Shown piece by piece: positions 12,501-25,004 of a stretch of 64,000 bases of DNA. Position numbers and translations under genes: made by a program. The first letter of the stretch is position 1. Each line of letters starts with the position of its first letter. The DNA is from Daphnia pulex. Lineage: Eukaryota; Arthropoda; Branchiopoda; Diplostraca; Daphniidae. Where the stretch lies: assembly GCF_021134715.1 (NCBI RefSeq), contig NC_060020.1:6448001-6512000 (forward strand). Direction: 5' to 3'. The notes under the pieces were generated by a model. That model had not been told where the DNA came from, did not search any database, and saw only the letters and a list, made by a program, of their open reading frames with translations.

Positions 12501-14637
12501 TTTTGAACGTAGTCGAAGAGGTCAAAACGCGGCCTAAACGCTCGAGAATAAGACGAGAAATGGAGAGAGAAAACTCCTACATGCAGCACACATTTACCGC
12601 CCACTCTCTTTCTGCTTCATCAGGCCACTAGCGCGGACGAGTCGAACATCTATTTTGTCTTTCTCGTCGAAAATAAAGGTAAAAATTGAAAAGAAAGGGG
12701 TCGGCTGAAATACCTATATATCCGAGTCGAGAAGAAATAAAAATTTCCCAAAAAAGATATGAGTTCTCTATTGAAAACAAAGTGTGTAGGGGGTGGCATC
12801 GATCTGCATAGAAAAAACATGATTTCGCTTTCATCCCTCTCAACTCCCTCGTTTAACTTGTTCCCAGACGCTAACGGGAGAGAAAATCTTTGTTGTGTAA
12901 ACTGTAAAGTCTTTAGCGGCGATATTATTAGAATTGCCCAATCGCCGGGAATGATGGGGCCTCGGCACAAAACCGTCCAGACAACTTTATGTTGTGTGTC
13001 GCCCAGTCTCTCTCTCTCGTCCGTATTTTGTATTTCAAAGAGTGGAACAAAAAACCTGAGCGCCCAAACACACAAAAGCAATTGTAGGCGGAACGCGATC
13101 GATTTAGTGGTAAGAAAACTGAAAAAGGCCTTTTTGAGAAACTGAAAAGAGCAGTTTTGAACTGACAAAAGGATTTTCCTATTGTTATTTTCCGATAAAA
13201 CTAACAGACGCCGCGTGTGGCGGTAGTGAATCCTCTTCTTCTTCTTCTTGTGTGCCTTGCTGTTCTGTTTTGTTCTCTTGGGACTTTTTTTGGTTTACCG
13301 CCGGACCGCGCGCGCGCTTTAAAAGTCGGTACGATGTTTTGTTGTTGTTTTGTTTGGGGCTCCGACAATTTCATTCAAAAACAACAGGGAAATGATTATG
13401 GCCGCGTTCTTTCTTGCCTTGTTTGCCTTACAAACGGCCGTATTCGGGTAAAACACGCAAAGGCCGCCACCCCCCTCGTGCCCTCTAATTTTCTCTGCCG
13501 CGCAGTCCTCCCTCGGATGCTGCGATCCGTTCCCATCAGTCCCCACATCATCTCAAAATTATATTTTAATTTCCCCGCGAAATGATTGACCGTTCGCTCA
13601 GAAATCGATTGGCGATTCTAGCGCGTTTTCTCATCACCTAACTTTTGGGTTACTTTCGACATTCACCAAATGTTGAATTAAATGAAAAAAATTATTTTCC
13701 TGTGCATCTATCGAGATTCAGCGTGAAAAATGCTGGCTAGGAAAATTCTACATGCAACATTTTTGGGGTGATGGCGGTTGCCGCTGGTGGCATTGCCGTG
13801 CGATCGGCTGGGTGCCGTCGAAAAGTCTAATATCCTCCGACGGCTACCGTGCTGCGAGCGAGCCATGAGAGTTGAGAGCTACCGCGTGCCACCACTCCTG
13901 GCCCCTTTGGCCATTGTAGGGCTGCCGAGCTGCTACCTGTCTTACCCATCACTTCTCTTTTACACGCGCGCTCAGCCCTCTTATAAGCACACTTTTAGGT
14001 CCTCTGATATGCTTCTCTTCTTCCCCCTCTCTTTTTCTCTTTTCCTTTGGTCAAATTATATACGGCCAATTGGGGACCGTAGTTTTCCAGGATAAACCCA
14101 TACAATTAATTTGAGAAGCGTGCCACTTAATACGCGTGTGGTTTTCTTATCCCTTATTTCTCTCTACTAAATCATCATAGGAAGTCTCAATTTTGGGGTT
14201 GATTCTCGATAACTTGCATTTGAGCCGATTGATTATCGGAATTTCCGTAACGTCCTATTAGAACTGTTTTAGGCCTCTTGTGTAACTCTGTATCACGCTC
14301 AATTTTTGAAATTAAATTTTCTAAATCAATCACAAGCTTCGATTAACTGAGTGATCAAAGCGCATAATCTTGTAGTTTTCACCGATATTGGATTATATTT
14401 TCAAACACTATAAGAGCGGATGACTGGCCAAGGAAATCTCAAGTAAAATTCCACAATTTTCGTTTCGAATGCGAAACGTAATCAAATCAAAAGAGACGCA
14501 ATAACCAGTACTGCAATAAATCAATTGTCTAAGATGAACTACAGTTTTACTATATACCCAAGCGCCAGTATGCGATCCTACTCTAAGTACACAATAGTGT
14601 TGTTTAATTGGGTAAAACTCGAGTGAAAAAGACTTAC

Positions 14638-14776
14638 GTGTGTTTGGGGCTGGCGGTGGCGATCTGGTGGCTGGCTGCTGATGTAGCTGTAGCTGCTGCT
14701 GTAGTTGCTGCTGACCGAGTAGACAGTTAGTCAACGAATGAATGCGTTGACCATAAGCGACAAAAGGGAGACACAC
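14638..14776 (-). other. Possible spliced exon, Gln- and Pro-rich if translated
   Basis: On the minus strand an open frame reads through a Gln-rich block (QQQLQQQLQLHQQ) and a Pro block and ends at a strong donor, AC|GTAAGT, at 14,638/14,637. There is no in-frame ATG upstream, and the Gln block comes from a CAG-type repeat. It could be a non-coding 5' exon of a minus-strand gene, possibly an alternative upstream exon of drm, or chance. Confidence 0.25.
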
Positions 14777-14876
14777 GGTTCGGGGGCTCTAGCGTTTTTT
14801 CTCCACAGCCACGTCGAGAAGCTTTAGCCAAGGTGTACTTCCACAGCCGAAAACCCCACCGCTGCTCTTCTCTGAG

Positions 14877-14884
14877 ATATAAAA
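14877..14884 (+). promoter_or_regulatory. TATA-box-like element
   Basis: ATATAAAAG in a GC-rich context with CT repeats starting about 60 bp downstream (14,948-14,962 and 14,981-14,998). No coding exon was recognised downstream, so this may drive a non-coding transcript or be a chance match. Confidence 0.25.
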
Positions 14885-14947
14885 GTGGGCAGGGAGGTAT
14901 GCAAGGAGGAGGAGGCTTCTCTTTTTATTTGGTACCTCCCTCTTTTT

Positions 14948-14998
14948 TCTCTCTCTCTCTCTCACACACGGTACACAGGGCTCTCTCTCTCTCTCTCT
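14948..14998. repeat. Two (CT)n tracts flanking a CACACA segment
   Basis: CT tracts at 14,948-14,962 and 14,981-14,998 separated by a short CA-rich stretch. Confidence 0.85.
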
Positions 14999-17116
14999 GT
15001 AAAAGGTGACAAGTAGCTTCTAAGGGGCTTCTACACGAGACTTTTGAATGTGGCCTGGGCGCTGGCTGCAAGCGGTTGCGCACTACGCGTCTGCGATGAA
15101 CACGGTCGAGTCGTCGAGTGCTGAGATTCTGCCTGGAATTTCTCGTTCCGGCACTCTGGATAAATACAAGTCTCTCGCCTTTTTCTTCTTTTGGTTTCCA
15201 CCAGCGATATTTCCCATAGAACACAAGGCCCACCCCCTTGCCACCTCATCTCCATCCTATGGCCCAACAGCGGCCACACTTCCACCTCCACCACCGCCTC
15301 CACCTTTCTCTGGCTCTTAACTCACCTCCTCCACCTTTTGTTTTCTTCTTCGCCATCCCATCCCCTTCTCTTCCATCGATTCACACACTGCCCGTGTGTT
15401 GTTTTGTTCTTTTTGTTTTTCAAGTTTCTCACAGCCGCCGTCGACGCGTGTTGGCTGTTTGGTCCAGCGACCGAAGCAGCCTTGCATGCCAAATTTCCCG
15501 ATTGACTTCCGTGATCTTGGAGGCGAACGAAGACAACGATTCACGCTCTTCGCTCTGTCTCTCTCACACTCTTTTCTTTTTCTCTTTTTCTCTCTTTTTT
15601 GTGTGTCTGATTCTCTCGTCACTCGTTTATCGCACGTCGTGATTCCGGATTTACGACTCGGGACTTTATGGCTCAGTTGAGCGTAATATGCTATTATACG
15701 CCTTAGACTCTCTTGCCTTTTCAAGCCTGCACACCAGAGTGCCAAATGAAATATCAAACGCCGCCTTGGTTGATTACAAGATTTTTTCTTTTTCTTCTTT
15801 TTTCTCTTTTTACTTCTCGATTTTTTAATATTATTTTTATCACAAATCGAGTCGTTATCTCGTCGTGTCTTTGGACAATGACAGCATCCAAAAAGAAGAA
15901 AAGAATTGAAACGTGATAAAAAAAGTCCAAAACAAAAAGAACAAGAAAAATGAAAAAAAAAAAAAGGAATATTCGGTTATTGAATTAGCTGTATAGACGT
16001 GTAGTAATATTATATAGTGTCTGTGTGTGTGTGTATGTACTGTATGTATATATATAAATACAAGTACGTGACGGTGACGTTGACTCTCACACTTCGTGCG
16101 CTATCGTGACGGGAGGCGATAACGCGCGTGGATAATCAAAGCCGATGATTGTGTTCATCGCCGGTGCGCGAAGCGCGGGGCCTGCGACGTGAAAATTGCC
16201 CTCATACCGACCGCGTCTCCGCGATTGATTCCCGACGAAAAGTGTGTTGCCTTGACGATCAACACGGACCGAACCGACTCACGACGTTCACATGAATTTC
16301 AAGGGCTTTTTTTCTTTCTTTTTTTTGTGATAGGATTTTATTTTATTTTTTAAAAGTCCCTCGTCAAATAGACGTACGTGTAATATTTTTTGATTCTTTT
16401 CAACAGATCGTATACACACCGGTGTCGTGAAAATGAAGAGACGAATAATGTGCCGCAGTCAGTGGAACCGACAGCCAGACAAAGCTGATTTGTTTCACGA
16501 CACGTTCGTCGATTCGTGGGATGCAACTTTTTTTTTCATTTTTTTCTCGCTCTCGCATTCGCCGCGGAATGCCCTTTTGATTATTATTTATACTCGTTTC
16601 GTTTCGTCTCTCCACTGGGAATGTTTATCGACTGTTTTTTTTTTCTTCTTCTTCTTCTTCTTTCGGGACTGATGTTTTGTGGCGTGTTTACGACCCTTGC
16701 CGAGAGACATTGAACGCCATCAGGGAGGGGTGTATGTGTGGATGTCTTGTGTGCTGTGTGTTGGCACCAATTGGCGTTTGATGAATGCTCTTCTCGGTGG
16801 ATTGTTGAGAAAGAGAGAAAAAGAAAGAGGAGAGGCCCTGTCCCGGTGCGTATTGATAGCCTCCACCTTTCGCCCATCATTCGCCCCATCGCATTGCAGC
16901 GCAGCATTCCATTCGAACGTTCCAGTCGATAATTACGGCGGCCACGGTCGCACGAGACTTGAACGCGCAGGTAAGACATCGCACCCAGTCAGGTAGTGGA
17001 GCGAAGGTTTTTTTTAAGAGGAGGAAAAAAAAAGAAAAAGAAACCCCAAAACAGGTTTGTCATACATCTTCTAATATTATTATGATTTTTCTCTCTTCTC
17101 TCTCTTTCTTGGATGA

Positions 17117-17223
17117 GAGATAGATAGATAGATAGATAGAGCGAATAGAAGGAGATGAAGAAAAGGAGGAGTTCGGAGAACCGATAGATAGATAGATAGA
17201 TAGAGAAAGAGAGAGAGAGAGAG
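17117..17223. repeat. Paired (GATA)n tracts and a GA tract
   Basis: GATA repeats at about 17,117-17,140 and 17,183-17,204; the second runs into a GA repeat to 17,223. Between them is a GA-rich unique stretch. GATA clusters are frequent in arthropod genomes and have no assigned role here. Confidence 0.9.
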
Positions 17224-17999
17224 TCTATGAGATGTTTGTAGAGAGCCGGGCTATAGTGGAAGGGAGACGTAGATACAAGTACGTAACTTGGGAAAGCGTG
17301 GGAACCGAACAGGAGTCAGCGCGTTGGGGTTCCCTGCTGGCTGCGGGTTAGCCCCCTGCGTTCCATCGGCTGCTGAGGCGCTCGGGACGGACGGACGGAC
17401 GGACGCGAAAGAGAAGGGGCTCCACCTCTTGCCTACGCCACCCACCTTTTTTCTTCTCTCCTTCCCTTCACCGACGTCCTCTCATTGGTTGGCGGGGTCC
17501 AATCAAGTTGAGGAATCGCCCTTCGCCCAAGACGCAACACCGTCTCACGCATGCCCTCACTCCCGTTCGTCCAGGTAAACACGCACGCTCCGCCCACCGC
17601 TTTGCATTCCCTTTTTATTTTCTTTCTTTTCTTTTCTGTCTTCCTCTGTTGATTCATTCACCGCCGTGTGCTGTGCCGGATGCCAAACATATTTTCCCAA
17701 ACTACCTTCTCAAGTATGTGTCTGTCACGACTCGGCAAAAGAATTTCAGCCAAGGATAAATCTTGTTTAAGTATAGACGATCACCAAATTGAATGGTTAT
17801 CGGGAAATTAATGTCCCACCACTTGCTTCTTTTCCAACCGAACGAACGAAATACTCCCCTTTTTCGACCTACATACGAGAGCAATAATGACGTGAGCCGA
17901 GGCGCAGATTCCCGACGAGGTTCCAAGACGAGAAGTGTTGTACTGTAGTATAAATGCTATTAACAATCAAGGCAGGAAGCCAATCAAAAGAGGTTGCAG

Positions 18000-20900
18000 A
18001 GTGCTCGGCAGATTGATGGCATTATCTTTATGTGACGGCTGCCTAGAGCTCTAAGCCCAAATGTTTTTCAATGACGTTACGTAGATATATGTATTTTTTT
18101 ACGGTCTATTTGACGCGTTTCGGTGACCTTTCCCCGTGTGATTTCGGTCGGCGGATGTCCAGCGGCCTGTTGACTGTCGTAAAATTGTAAACTACCGCCG
18201 AGGAAACGCAACGTCCAAGTTGTCACGTCCGCAAGCCATAAGTGACACATTTCCGCTGTCGTTATCTTGCTTTTGGGCAAGTCCAACAGTTGTCCAACAG
18301 TTTGAAAAAGAGAAGAAAAGAAAAAAGAAAAAGAAAAGAAGTGAAGACGCTTGCCTTTTTTGACTGACCGATAAAATTGAAAGCACTAATCGAAGATAGT
18401 ACAGGCTATTAGCTGAAATAGTTGCAATATTGACTCGCATCTCGTTCGAGACTGCCTGAAAGATACAGTGCGCATATTGAATTATTTGTCTTATCCTCCC
18501 AAGTCCTTTTTTTCTTTTTCTTTCTTATCTACCAGACTTGTACAAGACACGGAATAGACATTAGCAAAACAATCTGGAACGTCGGGATTGGCGACCCCCA
18601 TGAATTTGACAGGACACGTCTACCCGCTAATGTATTAAACTGGCCGTTAGAGCGGGAAAAAACAAACAATTTTATCACCAATCTATCAGCAATTTCAGCA
18701 TCCTTTTGAACTGCGATTATATTTGATATTAATCTAATCCTCAACCAACTTTTTATGAGATTGAGTTAATTGTGATGTGGAGGTGAATGAAAGAGTTGGC
18801 CGATCCACCCTATGGAAAAGGATATGGAAAAGGGATTTAATTGTAATAAAGAAGTGACGCAAAGAATTTTCTTTGCTGCCCTTTTTCGATTTCTTTCGTC
18901 ATGCATCATCCCTTGGCCTTATATTCTTTCACGGCTCGTGATGAATTGACATTCCATTAGTTCCGGCGGCTGGGATGGACCTACGGAGCTTCGGCCTGTG
19001 GAATCGAACAAAAATGACGGGGTAGAAAATTTACATAATGTACCAAAGTTGAGATATGCCCCACTCTCCAGCTAGAATAAATAAAACTTTATAGAGATAC
19101 GAATTCTAGGTTATTTACAGTGAACAGCTGTCCAGCTATTTAACTGTCGTCATCTTTAGGACTTGATATCTTCGTTTTATGATCCCCAATTACAAACCGC
19201 TAACCGTGCGGAAGTCAACAGTACCTTAAAGCTTTTGCGTCAAGGCGACACAATTCAGGATAATTTCTCACGCTGGCTGACGAAATAGAACTTGGTTGTT
19301 TTGTAGTAAAATTATTTGAATATTGCAGAGTGAAGTCATCAGCGTCATATGCGTTATCTAATTACCGGAGAGATGGACCCTTATAACTAGGAACGGAATC
19401 TATTTAAGAATAAATGGAGAGTTTTATTGTGTCGGTTTCGGTCTAAAAGTAATTTATGCGGGTATCGCGCTAATTTTTACTTTTATCTTAGCTGTGGTAG
19501 GGGGAGGGATCTGGGGGGGTTCAGAGTTACTTGATGACAACAACTATTTGATACTTAAATAATCTCAAGCGTTGGTTAGAAAACCGTTTTAATCCTTTTG
19601 ATCGGTTTAATTAATTAGAAGAGGGGTCGATTTTTTATTATTTTTTCTATCGATATCTAAAGAATTCAAAAGAATCAAGAATGGCTAAATTAGAAGATTA
19701 GTGTCGTCTGCTGTCGTTCTGTTTAACAAGTTTTGAAAAAGAGACGGAAGTCACGAAGTTTAAGGTCTTAGATTGGCGAGTACTCAGTGCACCTAAAGTA
19801 AAAATGAAACGAAGTTTAAGTTTACAAAGAAAACGGAATGATACGTGGGCTGCGAAGAAAAATTGCACAACAAATACAATAACAAAAATGTGGTCGTCAC
19901 GACAACTTTAGTCGTCTCTTTAAAGAGTTGCTTAATACACACTCCATGCTGTTTGACAGGTACATAGAACTAAGAATACAGATATATAATGTTTATGGGA
20001 GTGTAAATAAAAGACCTGGGTAAACCTGTTCCAAATTTTAGAAATGTTAGACGACAGTGAGTCGGTGACTAGATTTGTAAGGCAGTTTGATTGCACTATA
20101 TGTAACCTTTTTCTTTGTGCAGATTTGAGGCCTCAGCCTGCCAGCCATCATAACCACAAGAGTTTTACTTGTGGTTGACCTGTCATCTGCAACAATCTCA
20201 GTATCATCACTTGGGTAATAATTTTCGTTACTTTTATTCCTGTGATCTGCTAGATATTTTAATGTTGCATGAGTTGAATAAATGCAACCTTAAATTTTCT
20301 TGTTTATTACCAATTAGGGTTCATCCATTGTCATTTTCAACTTCCCTTACTTGTTGCTTCTGTCAACATTTTTCGTAATCCATTTTTTATTTTTTATTTA
20401 GATAAACAACATCCCCTTTGATTGAGAGAACCTATTAATGTCGGTCGAGTTACGGATCTCTTCTTCCCCTTTCTGTAAATCCTCTCTGTCCTCGTGTACA
20501 CCCATGTGAGTGTGGGTGTATTCACGAGTCTGAGGCCTTTTTCTCTGTCCCTCCTGATGGTGTATTAAACTTTTCTGCTGATGGAGCACTTGGGGATGCC
20601 TGGCCGATTTCCCAGGCTTAGAGGTAGGAAAAATGTTTCTCTATGCTCCCTTTCTACTATATATTTGATGGCGTTGATTGTAAATCGTGACATAGTACGG
20701 AGTACGATTGTTTCTGAGCTAGACTGGAGCTGTTTTTTCTTGCCTCAGTTAGGGTTCATTAAAAAACTCATTTGTAGAACGACTGCAGACAGGCCCGGTT
20801 TTGTACCTTACAATTGTGTCTGTGGGTAAACAATCAAATTCAAAAAGATTTGAACTTTAAACACTTCATAAATGCGAAGTGCAGCTAGACATTTTTTTTT

Positions 20901-22500
20901 ACCACAGAACCTACCACACCGACACCACTGGCTCCTCCTCGTTATTGGAGGTTTGTGTGAAATCCTTTAAAAAGGCTAAGCGTTCCTTTCATCTAATGTG
21001 ATGTCTTAAAACGACTTGTATTCTTCCTACACTGTCTATGATAGTGGGGAATAACCTTTTTAAACAAAGTTAAATTTTTAATTAGAGTGTAACGATTTGG
21101 GATTTTGTATTCTTTTATTGAATATTTTTTCAAAAGAAATTTGAGCTGTTCAATTTTCTTTTGATTCTTTCCGTTCGATTTGCCTAGAAAAGTTTGAGAT
21201 CGAAATCATTGGTTGTTTATTGCCTGAATGTGAATTTTTGGGGTCGTAAAACCATGAATTGGCAATTTTCGTACGACGACCTCTCTGACTCCATAATTAA
21301 TCGTAGAGTCTGTATAGCCATGGGTTGACTCATGGTGGCCTTTACTTTTTTTTTTTTTTTTCGAAACGGCATGCACAGCATTTACGTACGGGTATCAGTT
21401 ATCAAGTGAATGACGCACCGTTCCCGATCTCTGGTCTTCACCGTCTCTTATGGTAAAAATTTGGGGCAGAGATCATTCAGTCCAAATCAAGCTGATTTTA
21501 CGGTATTTTGTCCTAATTACTAGTTTCCAAGTAACAATTTAGCCAAATGTGGAAGACATTATTGGTAGGTCCATCATGGTCGACTAATGAACTCGAGTGA
21601 ACTATTGTACACGACAATGAATGAAAACATTAGCGCAGAATGAAGTTCTTTCTAGATTAGGCGATGTCGATTGAGACTTAATCCTACACTTTTCGTTTTG
21701 TGCATTTTATGGGACATTGCTTTATCGTTGGATTAAATACTAAAAAAAAAGCGAAAAACTTCTTTCTTGGCACACAATCTTTTTAAAAATCTCTTGGGGA
21801 AGCGCAACTCTCTAATGACTCTAATGACGCATTACAATGTTTACCGTTTATGGCACTCAAAGTAATGACCATGTTTGCTCTACATAGTGTATTTAGTGTT
21901 TATGTATACTTGTGCTTGGGTAACAGAGAACTACGATTACGACCGTGCGTGATTTTTTGAAAAGCCAAAACGCCACCTTTTGAGTTAAAGTAGTACTGCA
22001 CTTTAGACGCTGAGTATTATTTTTTTCGTGAATGAGAAAATAATAAAAAAAATTTTATTTGTTTTTAAAAAGAAAAAATCAAAACTGTTCGAATCAATAT
22101 TATTTTCTAGTCCGCTGGGAATTAGATTTGTCTCTGTTTAGAATTCTGACCCACTCACGCTGACGCGACAAAGTGTAATAAGAGTCGATTGACGATTAAT
22201 TTTGGTTTGGTCTTAACTGCGTACGCGTTACTCGTCTTAAAACCGCTTTTGGGTGTGTGTGTATTCCGCATAAAAACAAGACGATAACCTGCTTGACATT
22301 AGTATTTCCGGCTCGAATAATATTCCTGTCCAATGTCACGACCTTCGAAAGTTTTGACTATGGTAACTCAAAAGATTAATCGGAAGTTAATACTTGTGTG
22401 CGACTGCAAACTGCAATTAACTTATTCCTAGAATTCATTTTGATTAAATTGTTTTCAAATCCCCGTCTATCATTAATATGAGCAAACGAATGCGATGTGC
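18000..22500. other. Intergenic DNA, nothing recognised
   Basis: Open frames are short, show no domains and do not chain through splice sites. Composition is more balanced than in the first 18 kb, with fewer microsatellites. No tRNA cloverleaf, tandem repeat or transposon terminus was spotted. Confidence 0.6.
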
Positions 22501-22511
22501 GAATATAATCG

Positions 22512-22517
22512 TTTATT
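22512..22517 (-). terminator. Polyadenylation signal of the carboxypeptidase gene
   Basis: AATAAA on the minus strand about 112 nt beyond the stop codon, in AT-rich sequence. It fits a short 3' UTR. Confidence 0.6.
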
Positions 22518-22628
22518 ACTATGTTTAAGTTGATTGAACCAACCCGGACTAAATACTGCTTCTTTTTTTAAACGGAAAAATCATGTTGTTCATGCGTGAC
22601 TACACAGTAAAAGAACGCGATTGGCAAA

Positions 22629-24509
22629 TTACAACAGGTTATTGGCCATAGCCTTGATGCCATTCCAGGTTTCAATAGCCGTGACTAAGATTTCCCTCGG
22701 TGGAGGGATAAATCCGTAAGCCATTCCACGCGTCTCGATCGTGTACGCGTAAATAATATTTTCACCGACATAGGCGTAATCTCTGGTAGTTCCTGATGTC
22801 AAATCTGAAATGAACATAATCAATAACTTTGAATTCCATTAATTCGGCCAGTTTTTCTTGTACATAAGATAGCTGCTTCGTTGGCATATTCAAAAGGAGT
22901 TCCGTAGGTCGCAGTGATAGCCTCACATCCAATTGCCATGACTCGATACTACCAGAGAAAATTAAGTTAAATACATTAAGTTCATTTGAAATTTTAACGG
23001 AATGGTCTTTAATATTTTGACAGACCGTACTCACCATTTCGTCGTATTCCAGAGGTAGTTCAGTTAAATAACCGTATGGAGACATCCAAATTCCACCATA
23101 AGAATGAACGGAAACAAAAGCCTTGACGAATCCGTGGTTCGCAGCCAAACTGTCGCGAATTGCTACGGCCTCAGATTCCGAAAAAGCGCTTACTCCGTGA
23201 TACTGAAGAGATTTAAAATATTCGAAATTTTATTTTTTTAATGTTCGTAAAGTATTTGCGTACAGTCTCCGAGCAAGCCAACGCAGATGATCCATCACCA
23301 CCAAAATTAGCGTCGTAATTTCGGTTCAAATCGACACCTGGACATACTGGATTGTCTGTTAGGGCTCGGTTTTTCCTCCAGAGACGATCCTTAACAAACA
23401 ATTATTTATCTAACTAATGAGTTTATGATGCCTTTGAATGGCTATTTGAGTTGATTATTGCTACATATTTGAGCGTCTTAAAACCCAGCTTTTTCATACC
23501 GATGTCCATGAATACTCGTATCCATCCGGGTTTGAAGTTGGCACAATGATCCAGTCGTATTTGTCTACTAACGCGGTAATTTCGGGATCGACGCCATATC
23601 CACTGGCTAACTGTAATTTAGTAACGGTGCCTATTAATACCAAGTTGATAAAATATCATAAAATATCGGCTCTATGTTTTCTGACTTGATCAAAAATCCA
23701 AATGCAAGTAGACTCTGTGATCCATTCTCTGGCGTGCACTCCGCATTCTAAGAAAATGATCTGTTTGAAACCAGGACTTCCGGTTCGAACCTCAACTTGT
23801 CCAATGTCGCGACCTTCGTAGGATTGTCCAATGACGGAATAAGTCACCAAAGAGTTATTGGTAGCCATTTCTTGCATGAATGCCAACAACTAATAACAAA
23901 CGTAATTCGATATTAATTTTTTTTTGGTTAATTGATCACGTTTTTTTTTCTTCTTTTCTTATTCGATTACTTCGCTGTAAACGTGAAAATTTTCGAAATC
24001 AAAAGCCCGGTTGTTCGCATTTTCAATTTGGCGTTGACGAATTTCACTGTTTTGCTTTTCAATTAGCCTATCAAAAAGCAAAGTGAATGAAATTTGATCT
24101 GTCTGTATAAACATCGTATCATTTATATTTACTCTTGAATATTGTCGATAAGGATGGTCGGACTCAACCCTTGCTCAGCTAAAATCTTGGATATCAGTTC
24201 AAAATTACCAGCAGATATTTGAATGGATGCGAAGCGGTTCAATCCGGATGGCTGTTTCCAATATTTGATCAAACCTTTGCGCTCGAAGCTTTCTAGCATT
24301 TGAACATTCTCTTTGGATTTTGGTAAAATACTGACCACTTTATGTCTATGTAAAATTGCAACCAAAATATTTTATAGGTACTGTTTTGGTTATCTATTTT
24401 TAAAGAAGAAAATTGAAAATTTTTACCCAGAGTAATCAACAGTTTCTGGTAGGGTCGCGGCAGCAAGCCCTAAGGCCACTAGTAAACAAAATACTTGTAG
24501 AACTTGCAT
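22629..24509 (-). CDS. M14 metallocarboxypeptidase precursor (A/B type), nine exons
   Basis: Secreted zinc exopeptidase that removes C-terminal residues, probably a digestive zymogen. Exons on the minus strand: 24,427-24,509; 24,133-24,345; 23,971-24,067; 23,686-23,889; 23,500-23,610; 23,264-23,389; 23,035-23,202; 22,864-22,948; 22,629-22,804. Junctions are GT-AG and phases sum to 420 aa, the usual length. Residues 1-18 are a signal peptide (MQVLQVFCLLVALGLAAA), followed by an activation propeptide to about residue 110. Catalytic residues are present: HAREW (zinc His183, Glu186), NRNYD (Arg259, substrate carboxylate), SVHSYGG (zinc His311), Tyr363 (Tyr248 equivalent) and IETRG (general base Glu386, Glu270 equivalent). 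The position equivalent to 255 is Arg370 in GTTRDYAY, not the Ile of A-type or Asp of B-type enzymes. Arg there occurs in enzymes that prefer C-terminal Glu or Asp. The gene is divergent from the CUB gene at 25,005. Confidence 0.95.
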
Positions 24510-25004
24510 CGTTAACGGCAGAAGTCTGAGCAGGACTAAATGAAAACCCTCAATCGTTTTCAGATTGGTAGTGAAACACAATGCTACACTGACTGATATT
24601 ATTTTTGTACATTGAGATGTGGGTAATGCTATCATTATCTTACGCTCAAACGAGACGGTAAACATTTCCAACTTTATCTAGGAAAAGTCTGTAAATATTT
24701 AGTGCAGTAGTTCACGTTGATGGATAAGTTTCTGTCGAGCAATCAAATTTATTTTGTTTTAGAAACCTATTAGAAATTATGCGGATGTCGGTGAATTTAA
24801 AATCGCTGCTTGTGCATTACATGGCGTCAAAGGTCGGAGATGAATAAACTCTCAGCTGCAGCAATGACCGCTTTTCTTGTATTCGCCTCCCATTAAAATG
24901 TTTTGCTTTAGTGTAATTTCTTTAGTAGTTTACAAGCAGCAGTGAGTGCACTGCGTCAGTTTCAAAGCTATAAATTTTATGTCGATCGCAATTTAGCGTG
25001 AAAG
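24510..25004. promoter_or_regulatory. Divergent intergenic promoter region
   Basis: These 495 bp separate the start codons of the minus-strand carboxypeptidase and the plus-strand CUB gene. A plus-strand TATA box (TATAAATT, 24,969-24,976) lies 28 bp before the CUB ATG, so that 5' UTR must be very short. No equally clear TATA box was found for the carboxypeptidase side. Confidence 0.55.
24969..24976 (+). promoter_or_regulatory. TATA box of CUB paralogue 1
   Basis: TATAAATT starts 36 bp upstream of the ATG at 25,005. Paralogue 2 has TATATAAT at 29,481-29,488, about 40 bp upstream of its ATG. The shared geometry supports both starts. Confidence 0.6.

Larger units (their letters stand above)
7560..18000. 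other. Low-complexity region upstream of drm; no gene supported
   Basis: Long open frames here (for example 10,174-10,680 minus and 10,330-10,914 plus) overlap on opposite strands, lack domains and are biased by simple repeats, so they are not called. GA/CT tracts, GATA repeats and T runs are dense. TATA-like boxes on the plus strand lie near 8,251 (TATATAAG), 10,131 (ATATAAATAG) and 14,877 (ATATAAAAG), but none leads to a clear coding exon. The region probably contains regulatory DNA and perhaps non-coding transcripts. Confidence 0.5.
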
